From the NCBI GenBank assembly GCA_016875395.1, contig VGRF01000022.1:1-64000 (forward strand): 64,000 nt of DNA, given 5' to 3'. The stretch comes from Deltaproteobacteria bacterium (GTDB taxonomy: Bacteria; Myxococcota_A; UBA9160; UBA6930). The stretch's first letter is position 1. Every line of letters begins with the position of its first letter. Below the pieces are notes generated by a model, which saw only the letters and a program-made list of their open reading frames with translations, ran no database searches and had not been told where the DNA came from. This document shows, one piece after another, positions 27,611 through 36,169 of the stretch. A program made the position numbers and the translations under genes.

Positions 27611-27617
27611 GCGCGCG

Positions 27618-28430
27618 TCAGCGCTTCGGCGCTTCGGGCGGGCCGTAGGGCAGACCCGTCTGCGAGCGCGGCCGGCGCACGGGATGGCCCGGCCGGCTCA
27701 GCGCGGGGTCGTACACGTCTTCCCACTTCACGCGGTTCGCCCACTTGCCGCTCGTGGCATCGATGCCGGTCTCAAAGATCACGAAGCAGCCGTCGCAGAA
27801 GTTCTTCTTCAGCGCGGGCTCCGTGTTCGCGCGCTCCGGATTCGAGACGAGCCGCCGCGAAGCCTGATAACTCGCGCCGTTCCAGATCTCGGCGAGCGGC
27901 GTCTCGAACACGTTGCCGAACACGCGCGCGTCGGCGCCCGGCGCGTGCTGAGCGGCCATGCGGTGCTCGCAGCACGGGATCACGTCGCCGTTCCATTTCA
28001 CCACGACCGAGAAGTGCGGCCAGAAGCAGCCGGGTAGGGCGCGGTTCTTCTTCGGCCCGTGCACCGCGTACTGATCGGGCTCGCGGTCCGCGTAGTTGTG
28101 GAGCGCGCCCCAGAAGCTCGAGAAGCGGTCGACGCCGAGCTTTTCGCACAGCGCCTTCGCGGGCTCGACCTCGTCGAGGTTGTGCTGGTACTGGATGAAC
28201 TGCACCTCGACGAGCGGGCTCTTCGCGCTGCGGAACTTCAGCGTGCTCTCGAGGTTGTCGAGCACCCACGCGATGCGGCCGCCGACGCGCGTCTTCTCGT
28301 ACTTCTCCTGTGAGAGCCCGTCGACGCAAACTGTCAGGTGCGAAAGCCCGCTGTCCACCAACTCGCGCACGCGCGCATCCGAGAGCTTGAAGGAGTAGTT
28401 CGTGCTGATGTGAACCTGCAGGCCCGCCGG
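27618..28430 (-). pseudogene. Radical SAM/SPASM protein, N-terminus missing
   Basis: About 270 codons match the later two thirds of a radical SAM/SPASM protein: GLQVHISTNYSFKL, LVDSGLSHLTVCVDGLSQEK, then SPASM-type cysteines (PGCFWPHFSVVVKWNGDVIP, followed by CC, and CDGCFV). The N-terminal part that should hold the CxxxCxxC iron-sulfur cluster motif is absent. Upstream of about 28430 the sequence becomes, in another frame, a glycosyltransferase. Without the cluster motif the product cannot do radical SAM chemistry. It is either a genuine deletion product or an assembly join. Confidence 0.8.
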
Positions 28431-29173
28431 AGCTCGGCCGCGTCGAGCACGGTGACGAGGCCGTGCGCGAGCCCGAGCGTGCCGACGTAGCCGACGCGGA
28501 ACGTGCCGCCGATGCCGTGGCGTGCGAGCAGCGCGGGGGTCGCTGCGCGCGGCGTCCAGCTCTCGTCGATGCCGTTGTAGACGAGCGCGATGCGCTGCTC
28601 GGGCACGCCGCGCGCGGCGATGTGCTGCGCGAACGCGCGCGTCACCACCACGACGCCGCGCGCGCGGCGATACAGCCAGCGCTCGACCGCCTCGAGCATC
28701 CGCACGGCGAGCGAGCCGCGCTCGAGCTGCCCGAGCGCCACGATCGACTCGGGCCAGAGGTCGCGTACCTCGAGCACGAAGGGTCGCCGCTTCAGCGCGG
28801 CAACTACGGCGCCCGCGATGAAAAAGAAGAACTGCTGGCTGGTGGCGACCACCACGTCGGGCCGTTCGGCGCGGAACGAAGCGAGCACCGCGGTGAGCAT
28901 GAAAAGCACGTAGTTCGCGGTGCGCTTCACGAAGCCTTCGTTCGCCGTGACGTACATCCACGTACGGATCACGCGCACGCCTTCGATGCGCTCCTCCTGG
29001 AGCCACCGGTTCGCGTAGCCCGCGAAGAGCTCCCCGCGCGGGTGATTGGGCACGCCCGTAATCACCGTCACGTCGTGCCCGTCGCGCGCCCACACGCGCG
29101 CGTGCTCGTGCACGCGGTTCGCCGGCGCGTTCACCTCGGGCGGGTAGTAGTGCGTGATGAAGAGGACCCTCAC
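28431..29173 (-). pseudogene. Glycosyltransferase family 4, C-terminal half missing
   Basis: About 247 codons form a clear GT4 N-terminal half: MRVLFITHYYPPEVNAPANR, DVTVITGVPNHPRGELFAGY, FVLEVRDLWPESIVALGQLE. This continues into the first strand of the second domain (FRVGYVGTLGLAHGLVTVLD). The reading ends at AAELR, where the sequence runs into a truncated radical-SAM gene in a different frame; the out-of-frame tail stops at 28334. The EX7E nucleotide-sugar motif is lost, so the product should be inactive. It belongs to the minus-strand unit with the carbamoyltransferase. Confidence 0.8.
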
Positions 29174-29245
29174 GGCACGGCGACCCGCAGCGTTGTCGGC
29201 GCGCGCGCGCGTGGACCCCCTCCACGCGCGCGGAGCGCAGGCGCT

Positions 29246-29398
29246 CTAGAAGAGCGTGTAGATGAAAGGCGCGACGGCGGAGACCTGTGTGAAGACGATC
29301 AAGGCGGAGAGCAGCACGAGCGTCACGATGATCGGCCCGAGCCACCACTTCTTGCGCACGCGCATGAACTGCCAGAGCTCTGAGAGCAAGGAACCCAT
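29246..29398 (-). CDS. Small membrane protein, DUF5989 type
   Basis: A 50-residue protein beginning MGSLLSELWQFMRVRKKWWL, with one transmembrane helix (PIIVTLVLLSALIVFTQ) and ending VAPFIYTLF. This pattern is that of the small proteins encoded beside NodU/CmcH-type carbamoyltransferases (DUF5989). The ATG at 29398 gives the full pattern. It lies 48 nt after the carbamoyltransferase gene. Function is unknown; membrane tethering of the carbamoyltransferase is a guess. Confidence 0.82.
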   Translation of the reverse strand: MGSLLSELWQFMRVRKKWWLGPIIVTLVLLSALIVFTQVSAVAPFIYTLF

Positions 29399-29446
29399 CG
29401 TTTCGTCTCCAAGAAGTCTGTTAGGGAGATCGCTGCTTCGCTCGCC

Positions 29447-31234
29447 CTAGTCGAGTGCGAAGCGATCGCGCCAATCGAAGTCTTCGACGAGCTCGGGCTG
29501 ATCCGCCTTGCGCAGGATCTGATTGCCGAGCACGAGCACGTCCATGTTCGTGCGCATGAAGCACAGGTAGGCGTCCTCGGGCGTGCACACGATCGGCTCG
29601 CCGCGCACGTTGAAGCTCGTGTTGATCAGCACGGGGCAGCCCGTGCGGCGGTCGAACTCCTTGAGCAAGCCGTAGAACTCGGCGTGCTGGTCCTCCCGCA
29701 CGGTCTGCAGCCGCGCGGAGCCGTCGACGTGCGTGATGCCCGCGAGCGCGCTCGTGTAGCGCGTGACGGGGCCGTCGCTGCGCTGCACCTCGAGCCTCTC
29801 GAGCTGCTTCACCTGACACACGAGCAGCATGTACGGGCTCTCGCGGTCGATGTCGAACCACTCGCCCGCCTTCTCGGCGAGGCACGCAGGCGCGAAGGGC
29901 CGGAAGCTCTCGCGGAACTTGATCGCGAGGTTCACGCGCTTCCAGTTATCACGGTTGCGCGAGTCGGCGAGGATCGAGCGCGCGCCGAGTGAGCGCGGGC
30001 CCCACTCCATGCGGCCCTGGAACCAGCCGATCACGGCCTGCTCCTCGTCGAGCACGCGCGCGGTCTCCTTCAGCATCTCCTCGCGCGAGTAGACCTGATA
30101 CGGCGCGCCGCGCTTCTCGAGGAACTTGCGGATCTCCTCGTCCGTGAAGCTCGGGCCCCAGAACGCGTGCTCCATCTTGAACTTGCGCGGGCGCTTCAGC
30201 ACCGCGTGCTCCGCGAAGAGCGCCGCGCCGAGCGCGCCGCCGGCGTCGCCCGCGGCGGGCTGGATCCACACGTCGTCGAAGATGCCCGCGCGCATCAGGT
30301 GCCCGTTCGCGACGCAGTTGAGCGCCACGCCGCCCGCGAGCACGACGTTCTTCATCCCGGTCTTCTTGCGCAGATCGCGCGCCATCGAGAGCACGATCTC
30401 TTCCGTGACCTTCTGGATGCTCGCCGCCACGTCCCAGTGGAAGTCTTCCATCTTCGACTCGGGCAAGCGCCGCGGCTGGCCCATCGCTTCTTCGAAGCGC
30501 TTGTTGGTCATGGTGAGGCCGTAGTCGAACGCGAAGTACTTCATGTCGAGCTTGAACGAGCCGTCCTCGCGGATGTCGACGAAGTGGCGCTTGATCAGGT
30601 CCGCGTACTTCGGCTGCCCGTACGGCGCAGCACCCATCACCTTGTACTCGGCGCTGTTGACCTTGAAGCCCAAGTAATAAGTGAACGCGCTGTAGAGCAA
30701 GCCGATCGAGTGCGGGAAGCGGATCTCGTTGATCAGCTCGATCGAGGTGCCGCGCCCGACGCCCGCGGTGGTCGTCGCCCACTCGCCCACGCCGTCGAGC
30801 GTGAGGATCGCCGCCTCTTCGTACGGCGAGGGATAGAACGCGGACGCCGCGTGGCTCTGGTGATGCTCGGCGAACAGGATCTCGCCCTCGTAGCCGAGCG
30901 CGCTCTTCAGCGCCTTCGGCACGAGCAGCTTCTCCTTCAGCCAGATCGGGATCGCTTTCGTGAACGACGGCAGCGAGCGCGGGAACGTCGCGAGGTACGT
31001 CGTGAGAATGCGCTCGAACTTGAGCAGCGGCTTGTCATAGAAGACGACGTAGTCGAGATCGCCGAGGCGCAGCCCGGTCTCTTGGAGGCAGTAGTCGACT
31101 GCGCGCTTGGGCACCGACTCGTCGTGGCGCTTGCGCGTGAAGCGCTCTTCGTGCGCCGCGGCGGCGAGCCGGCCGTCGACGAGCAACGCCGCGGCGGCAT
31201 CGTGGTAGAAGCAGGAGAGGCCGAGGATTTTCAC
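29447..31234 (-). CDS. Carbamoyltransferase (NodU/CmcH family)
   Basis: A 595-residue enzyme that transfers a carbamoyl group from carbamoyl phosphate, via carbamoyl-adenylate, to a hydroxyl of a sugar or natural product. The N-terminal TsaD-like domain begins MKILGLSCFYHDAAAALL and has the metal-binding HHQSHAASAFYPSP and LTLDGVGEWATT. NVVLAGGVALNCVANGHLMR follows, and the C-terminal domain has MEWGPRSLGARSILADSRN and LINTSFNVRGEPIVCTPEDA. It lies with SxtJ-like and DUF5989 small membrane proteins, WecB and a glycosyltransferase, so the acceptor is probably a cell-surface polysaccharide sugar. Confidence 0.93.
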   Translation of the reverse strand: MKILGLSCFYHDAAAALLVDGRLAAAAHEERFTRKRHDESVPKRAVDYCLQETGLRLGDLDYVVFYDKPLLKFERILTTYLATFPRSLPSFTKAIPIWLKEKLLVPKALKSALGYEGEILFAEHHQSHAASAFYPSPYEEAAILTLDGVGEWATTTAGVGRGTSIELINEIRFPHSIGLLYSAFTYYLGFKVNSAEYKVMGAAPYGQPKYADLIKRHFVDIREDGSFKLDMKYFAFDYGLTMTNKRFEEAMGQPRRLPESKMEDFHWDVAASIQKVTEEIVLSMARDLRKKTGMKNVVLAGGVALNCVANGHLMRAGIFDDVWIQPAAGDAGGALGAALFAEHAVLKRPRKFKMEHAFWGPSFTDEEIRKFLEKRGAPYQVYSREEMLKETARVLDEEQAVIGWFQGRMEWGPRSLGARSILADSRNRDNWKRVNLAIKFRESFRPFAPACLAEKAGEWFDIDRESPYMLLVCQVKQLERLEVQRSDGPVTRYTSALAGITHVDGSARLQTVREDQHAEFYGLLKEFDRRTGCPVLINTSFNVRGEPIVCTPEDAYLCFMRTNMDVLVLGNQILRKADQPELVEDFDWRDRFALD

Positions 31235-31244
31235 GAGGTTCCTC

Positions 31245-31502
31245 TCAAAACAGGCGCTTGGCGCGCTCGAGGTCCGGGCTTGCGACGCTGTCGGCCGGGT
31301 TCCACGCGCTGCCGGCGACCCGTAACAACTTCTTGTGCAGCAGATCCTGGCGCGTCGCGCTCATGAAGATCGCGACGGGGCCGATCGCGATCGCGTAGCT
31401 GAGGAACAGCAGGATCAGCGTCTGTACTTCGCCGAACGCGCCGGCGATCTCCAGCCAGCCCGCACGCAATCGCGCTCCGAATCCGGGTGTCGCTTCGCTC
31501 AT
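31245..31502 (-). CDS. SxtJ-like small membrane protein
   Basis: An 85-residue protein with one or two transmembrane segments (VQTLILLFLSYAIAIGPVAI) and a basic, conserved-looking tail (MSATRQDLLHKKLLRVAGSA). This pattern is that of SxtJ, a small membrane protein encoded next to carbamoyltransferases. The ATG at 31502 overlaps the wecB stop (ATGA), and the carbamoyltransferase starts 10 nt after its stop. The frame extends further upstream but runs into wecB. Function is unknown; the constant linkage suggests a partner role. Confidence 0.8.
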   Translation of the reverse strand: MSEATPGFGARLRAGWLEIAGAFGEVQTLILLFLSYAIAIGPVAIFMSATRQDLLHKKLLRVAGSAWNPADSVASPDLERAKRLF

Positions 31503-32605
31503 GCCGTTCGCTCCAGCTCGCGCGCGAGAATGCCCGCGATGCGCTCCGCCGCGTGTCCGTCCCACAGCGCGGGAACGCGCCCGCGTTTGGTCTCACCCGC
31601 CTGCAGCTTGTGAATCTCGGTGCGAATCACCGCGGGATCCGTTCCCGCCAGAACGTTGGTGCCCTCGGCGACCGTGATGGGTCGCTCCGTGTTGGCGCGC
31701 ATCGTGAGGCACGGCACGCCGAGCGCCGTGGTCTCTTCCTGCACACCGCCCGAGTCCGTGAGCACGAAGCGCGCGTCGGCCATCAGCGCAAGAAAGTCGA
31801 GGTAGCCGAGCGGCTCGGTGAGGCGCAGTGCCGGCGCTCTGCCGCCGAGCTGCCGCTCGATCACGGCGCGCGTGCGCGGGTGCACCGGGAACACGACGGG
31901 GAGCTCGCGCTGCAGTTCCTCGAACACCGCGAACAGGGCGCTCAGCTGCGCGGGATCGTCGACGTTGCTCGGCCGGTGCAGCGTGAGCGCGACGTACTCG
32001 TTCGCGCGCAGCCCGAGGCGTGCCAGCGTGCCCTGCTCGCGCGCGCGCGCGAGGTTCGCGACCAGCGTGTCGATCATGACGTTGCCGACGAGATGGATGC
32101 GCTCCGGGGCGACGCCTTCGCGCAGCAAGTTCTCGCGCCCGGCGGGCTCGGTCACGAACAGCCAGTCGCTGATCGCGTCGGTGAGCACGCGGTTGATCTC
32201 TTCCGGCATCGCGCGGTCGCCCGAGCGCAGCCCAGCTTCGACGTGCGCGATGCGCACCCCCAGCTTCGAGGCGGCGAGCGCGGCGGCGAGCGTCGAGTTC
32301 ACGTCCCCGACGACGAGCAGTGCGTCGGGCTCCTGCTCGACCAGGATCGGCTCGATCTGGCGCAGCACCTCGGCGGTCATCGCCGCATGGGAGCCCGAAC
32401 CGACGCCGAGGTTCACGTCGGGCCGGGCGATGCCGAGCTCGCGGAAGAAGCTCTCGGACATCGCCTCGTCGTAGTGCTGGCCCGTGTGGACGAGGAAGCT
32501 CGCGAAGCGTCCGGAGCCGCCCAGCGCGCGCAGCAGCGGCGCCACCTTCATGAAATTGGGGCGCGCGCCGGCCACGGCGACCACTCGGAACTTCCTGGCC
32601 TGCAT
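31499..32605 (-). CDS. wecB: UDP-N-acetylglucosamine 2-epimerase, non-hydrolysing
   Basis: A 368-residue GT-B-fold epimerase that interconverts UDP-GlcNAc and UDP-ManNAc for surface polysaccharides. Diagnostic segments are VVAVAGARPNFMKVAPLLRA, VHTGQHYDEAMSESFF, HVEAGLRSGDRAMPEEINR, TLHRPSNVDDP and VLTDSGGVQEETTALGVPCL. The ATG at 32605 gives the standard N-terminus; an in-frame ATG at 32647 adds 14 residues and cannot be excluded. It is first in the minus-strand operon and diverges from the sugar-nucleotide operon. Confidence 0.94.
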   Translation of the reverse strand: MQARKFRVVAVAGARPNFMKVAPLLRALGGSGRFASFLVHTGQHYDEAMSESFFRELGIARPDVNLGVGSGSHAAMTAEVLRQIEPILVEQEPDALLVVGDVNSTLAAALAASKLGVRIAHVEAGLRSGDRAMPEEINRVLTDAISDWLFVTEPAGRENLLREGVAPERIHLVGNVMIDTLVANLARAREQGTLARLGLRANEYVALTLHRPSNVDDPAQLSALFAVFEELQRELPVVFPVHPRTRAVIERQLGGRAPALRLTEPLGYLDFLALMADARFVLTDSGGVQEETTALGVPCLTMRANTERPITVAEGTNVLAGTDPAVIRTEIHKLQAGETKRGRVPALWDGHAAERIAGILARELERTA

Positions 32606-32690
32606 GGAGCTCGCGTTCACCTCGAGGGAGTGAGTCACCCGCGTCATCTCGAATGGGGCGGGGCATTTTTCCGTGGCCCCGTGGGGAATC

Positions 32691-32721
32691 TGGCGACGCC
32701 TTAAGGATCGGCGAGTCGCCA
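32691..32721. repeat. Imperfect hairpin in the wecB-gmd divergent region
   Basis: Arms TGGCGACGCC and GGCGAGTCGCCA enclose a short AT-rich loop (TTAAGGATC). It lies in the 316-nt gap between the divergent wecB and gmd genes, where the promoters of both operons should be. It may be an operator or a chance structure; no promoter elements could be assigned with confidence. Confidence 0.35.
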
Positions 32722-32727
32722 CGAGCG

Positions 32728-32925
32728 GTGAAGTGGCCCACCGCCTTTCGGGCGAGTGGAAAACATGTACACACGGAGGGCGATCCGCCGAACAATAGGG
32801 GCATCACGAGCCTGCTGTCCCTGCTCGTCGTCGTGCTGCTCACGCTGCGAATCCTGCGAAACTTGGGATTCGCCGCGCCGGAGGAGCAGCCCCCGGACGC
32901 CGCGGAGGAGAGGAGCGAGCGATGA
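32728..32925 (+). CDS. Possible small membrane protein upstream of gmd
   Basis: A 65-codon frame from a GTG includes one good transmembrane stretch (ITSLLSLLVVVLLTLRIL) and a charged tail (PEEQPPDAAEERSER). Its stop overlaps the gmd start (ATGA) and the frame is preceded by a less coding-like region. The overlap and the membrane helix suggest a real small gene. The start is uncertain; it could be any of several in-frame codons between 32653 and about 32790. No family is recognised. Confidence 0.4.
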   Translation: MKWPTAFRASGKHVHTEGDPPNNRGITSLLSLLVVVLLTLRILRNLGFAAPEEQPPDAAEERSER

Positions 32926-33923
32926 GCGCAGGCGTCGCGCTGATCACGGGCATCACTGGGCAGGACGGTTCGTACCTCGCCGAGTCGTTGTTGGCGAAGG
33001 GCTACGCCGTGCACGGCGTCGTGCGCCGCTCCAGCACCGAGAACTTCGAGCGCATCGCGCACCTCGCCGGCCGCGTGCAGCTGCATCAAGCGGACCTGCT
33101 CGATCAGAGCTCGCTGCTCGCGGTGATGTCCAGCGTCCGCCCGCGCGAGGTCTACAACCTCGCGGCGCAGTCGTTCGTGCCGACGTCGTGGTCGCAGCCG
33201 ACGCTCACCGGCGAGTTCACCGCGCTCGGCGTGACGCGCATGCTGGAGGCGCTGAAGCTCGTCGACGCGAACATGCGCTTCTACCAAGCATCGAGCAGCG
33301 AGATGTTCGGCAAGGTGCGCGAGACGCCGCAGAACGAGCTCACCCCGTTCTACCCGCGCAGCCCCTACGGCGTCGCGAAAGTGTTCGGCCACCACATCAC
33401 GGTGAACTACCGCGAGAGCTTCGGCCTCTACGCCGTGTCGGGGATTCTCTTCAACCACGAGTCGCCGAGGCGCGGACGCGAGTTCGTGACGCGCAAAATC
33501 AGCGAGGCGGTGGCGCGCATCAAGCTCGGCCTTCAAGACGAGCTCGCGCTCGGCAACCTCGACGCGCGCCGCGACTGGGGCTTCGCGCCGGAGTACGTGG
33601 ACGCGATGTGGCGAATGCTCCAGCAGGAGGAGCCGGAGGATTTCGTGATCGGCACGGGCGAGACGCACTCGCCGCGCGAGTTCGTGGAGATCGCGTTCGC
33701 GCACGTGGGCCTCGACCCCGCGGACTTCGTGCGCGTGGATGCGCAGTTCATGCGCCCCGCCGAAGTGGACTTGCTGCTCGCCGATCCGCGCAAAGCGCAC
33801 CACAAGCTGGGATGGAAGGCGCAGACGCCGTTCGCGGATCTCGTGAAGATCATGCTGGACGCCGATATGGAGGCGCAGGAACGAGCCAGCGGCCGGCGCC
33901 GCGGGGGGGCCGGAACGCGATGA
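32922..33923 (+). CDS. gmd: GDP-mannose 4,6-dehydratase
   Basis: A 333-residue short-chain dehydrogenase/reductase that converts GDP-mannose to GDP-4-keto-6-deoxymannose, precursor of GDP-fucose, GDP-rhamnose or GDP-perosamine. It has the NAD(P)-binding motif ALITGITGQDGSYLAE, VVRRSSTENFERI, the active-site region YQASSSEMFGKVRETPQNE with SPYGVAKVFGHH (YxxxK), and FNHESPRRGREFVTRKIS. The ATG has a GAGGAGAGGAG-like site. It leads a tightly packed operon (4-nt overlaps) of sugar-nucleotide genes. Confidence 0.96.
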   Translation: MSAGVALITGITGQDGSYLAESLLAKGYAVHGVVRRSSTENFERIAHLAGRVQLHQADLLDQSSLLAVMSSVRPREVYNLAAQSFVPTSWSQPTLTGEFTALGVTRMLEALKLVDANMRFYQASSSEMFGKVRETPQNELTPFYPRSPYGVAKVFGHHITVNYRESFGLYAVSGILFNHESPRRGREFVTRKISEAVARIKLGLQDELALGNLDARRDWGFAPEYVDAMWRMLQQEEPEDFVIGTGETHSPREFVEIAFAHVGLDPADFVRVDAQFMRPAEVDLLLADPRKAHHKLGWKAQTPFADLVKIMLDADMEAQERASGRRRGGAGTR

Positions 33924-34861
33924 CGCAGAGCGCACTCGTTACGGGCGGCGCAGGCTTCATCGGGAGCCACCTCGTCGACCGCCTCGTGCGCGAGGGCTGG
34001 CGCGTGCGCGTGCTCGACGACTTCTCGAGCGGACGCGAGCAGAATCTCGCCGCCTCACGCGCGCACATCGAGCTGCTGAAGGGCGACCTGTGCGACGACG
34101 CGCTCGCCGCGCGCGCGGTCGCCGGCGTCGACGTCGTGTTCCACGAAGCCGCGGTGCCGTCGGTGCCGCGCAGCGTGGCCGAGCCGGTGCGCACCAATCG
34201 CGTGAACGTCGCGGGCACGCTCGGCCTACTCGAAGCCGCGCGCCAAGCGGGCGTGCGCCGCTTCGTGTTCGCCGCCTCGTCTTCGGCGTACGGCAACACC
34301 GAGAAGCTCCCGAAGGCCGAGGAGATGCCGCCGACGCCGGAGTCTCCGTACGCGCTGCAGAAGCTCGCGGGCGAGGAGTACTGCCGGCTCTACACGAAGC
34401 TGTACGGCTTCGAGACGGTGTCGCTTCGCTACTTCAACGTCTTCGGGCCGCGCCAGAACCCCGAGAGCGAGTACGCGGCCGTGGTGCCGCGCTTCATCAC
34501 GGCGTGTCTCGCGGGCCGCGCGCCAACGATCTACGGCGACGGCGAGCAGACGCGCGACTTCACCTTCGTCGGCGACGTGGTCGAGGCGAACTGGCTCGCG
34601 GCGCACAGCGCGAAGGCCGTGGGCAGCGTGATGAACGTGGCCGGAGGCAAGCGCATCAGCCTGAACGAGTTGCTACGGGCGATTCAGAGCATCGCAGGCA
34701 CGCGCCTCACCGCGAAACACGAGCCGGCGCGCGCGGGCGACGTGAAGCACAGCCTCGCGAGCATGGCGCGCGCGGAGGCGCTGCTCGGCTTCCGCCCGCA
34801 GACGACGCTCCTCGACGGGCTCGCGGTCGCGGTCGAGAGTTATCAGGGAGCGCGCTCATGA
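33920..34861 (+). CDS. NAD-dependent sugar-nucleotide epimerase (GalE/WbpP-like)
   Basis: A 313-residue extended SDR enzyme. Features: ALVTGGAGFIGSHLVDRLVR (GxxGxxG), VVFHEAAVPSVPRSVAEPVR, the catalytic Ser/Tyr-Lys in ASSSAYG and SPYALQKLAGEEYC, RYFNVFGPRQNPESEYAAVV and GDGEQTRDFTFVGDVVEANW. It most resembles UDP-glucose/UDP-GlcNAc 4-epimerases of the WbpP/GalE group. The exact substrate cannot be read by eye. The ATG overlaps the gmd stop, and its stop overlaps the UDP-glucose dehydrogenase start. Confidence 0.9.
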   Translation: MTQSALVTGGAGFIGSHLVDRLVREGWRVRVLDDFSSGREQNLAASRAHIELLKGDLCDDALAARAVAGVDVVFHEAAVPSVPRSVAEPVRTNRVNVAGTLGLLEAARQAGVRRFVFAASSSAYGNTEKLPKAEEMPPTPESPYALQKLAGEEYCRLYTKLYGFETVSLRYFNVFGPRQNPESEYAAVVPRFITACLAGRAPTIYGDGEQTRDFTFVGDVVEANWLAAHSAKAVGSVMNVAGGKRISLNELLRAIQSIAGTRLTAKHEPARAGDVKHSLASMARAEALLGFRPQTTLLDGLAVAVESYQGARS

Positions 34862-36165
34862 ACGTGTGCGTGATCGGAACCGGCTACGTCGGCCTCGTGA
34901 CGGGCGCCTGCTTCGCCGAGTTCGGCGTGAGCGTGATCTGCGCCGACAAGGACGCGAGCAAGATCGAGTCGCTGCAGCAGGGCAAGATCCCGATCTACGA
35001 GCCGGGCCTCGAGTCGCTCGTCGCGCGCAACGTCGAGCAGGGCCGGCTCTCGTTCACCACCGAGACCGCCGACGCGATCAAAGCCTCGCTGGTCGTGTTC
35101 ATCGCCGTGCAGACGCCGACGCTCGAAGGCGGCGGCACCGACCTGCGCGCGGTCGAAGGCGTCGCGCGCGAGATCGGGCGCGCGCTGAACGGCTACAAGG
35201 TCGTGGTCACGAAGAGCACGGTGCCGGTGGGCGCCACGCAGCGCGTGAAGGAGCTGATCAAGGAAGAGCTCGAGGCTGCCGGGCGCGACGAGAGCTTCAG
35301 CGTCGCCTCGAACCCGGAGTTCCTGCGCGAGGGCGCGGCGATCGGCGACTTCATGCGCCCCGATCGCGTCGTGATCGGCGCCGAGGACGACGCGGCGCGC
35401 GCGATCCTGCGCGACCTGTATCGCCCGCTCTACCTCAACGAGACGCCCTTCGTGTTCACGAACGTGGCGACGAGCGAGCTCACCAAGTACGCGGCCAATG
35501 CGTTCCTGGCGACGAAGATCTCGTTCATCAACGAGTTCGCGAACCTGTGCGAGGCCGTCGGCGGCGACGTGCAGGCGCTCGCGCGCGGCATCGGCCTCGA
35601 CGGGCGCATCGGCAAGAAGTTCCTGCACGCGGGCCCCGGCTTCGGCGGCTCGTGCTTCCCGAAGGACACGAAGGCGGCGGCGCACTTCGCGCGCGCGCTC
35701 GGCAGCTCGCTCGAGATCGTCGAGGCGACCGTGAAGGTGAACGAGGCGCAGCGCGCGCGCATGGTGGACAAGATCGAGAGCGCGCTGGGCGGGCTCGCGG
35801 GCAAGACCGTCGCGTTGTTGGGGCTCTCGTTCAAACCCGAGACCGACGACATGCGCGACGCGCCCTCGATCGACATCGCGCGCGGGCTCGCCGCGCGCGG
35901 CGCCGCGCTGCGCGCGTTCGATCCCGTGGCGATGCGCGCCGCGGAGCCGCATCTGCCGGGCGTCACGCTCTGCAAGGACGCTTATCAGGCCTGCGAGGGC
36001 GCCGACGCGGTCGTCGTGATCACGGAGTGGAACCAGTTCCGCCTGCTCGACCTCGAGCGCGTGCGCGCTTCGCTGCGGCGGCCCGTGCTGATCGACCTAC
36101 GCAACGTGTACGAGCCCGAGCAGATGCGCAAAGCCGGCTTCGAGTACAGCAGCGTCGGGCGCTAG
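34858..36165 (+). CDS. UDP-glucose 6-dehydrogenase
   Basis: A 435-residue enzyme that oxidises UDP-glucose to UDP-glucuronate using two NAD+. Features: NVCVIGTGYVGLVTGACFAE (Rossmann motif), TKSTVPVGATQRVKELI, ASNPEFLREGAAIGDFMRPD, and the catalytic cysteine in FGGSCFPKDTKAAAHF. The C-terminal UDP-binding domain has LLGLSFKPETDDMRDAPSID. Its ATG overlaps the epimerase stop. Ugd-type naming is likely, but a related nucleotide-sugar dehydrogenase (for example GDP-mannose) is possible. Confidence 0.94.
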   Translation: MNVCVIGTGYVGLVTGACFAEFGVSVICADKDASKIESLQQGKIPIYEPGLESLVARNVEQGRLSFTTETADAIKASLVVFIAVQTPTLEGGGTDLRAVEGVAREIGRALNGYKVVVTKSTVPVGATQRVKELIKEELEAAGRDESFSVASNPEFLREGAAIGDFMRPDRVVIGAEDDAARAILRDLYRPLYLNETPFVFTNVATSELTKYAANAFLATKISFINEFANLCEAVGGDVQALARGIGLDGRIGKKFLHAGPGFGGSCFPKDTKAAAHFARALGSSLEIVEATVKVNEAQRARMVDKIESALGGLAGKTVALLGLSFKPETDDMRDAPSIDIARGLAARGAALRAFDPVAMRAAEPHLPGVTLCKDAYQACEGADAVVVITEWNQFRLLDLERVRASLRRPVLIDLRNVYEPEQMRKAGFEYSSVGR

Positions 36166-36169
36166 CCGC

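Noticed and set aside
31593-33935. A 780-codon minus-strand frame spanning wecB and gmd
   Set aside because: It is low-complexity and lies out of frame with wecB and antisense to gmd; both real genes are clear.
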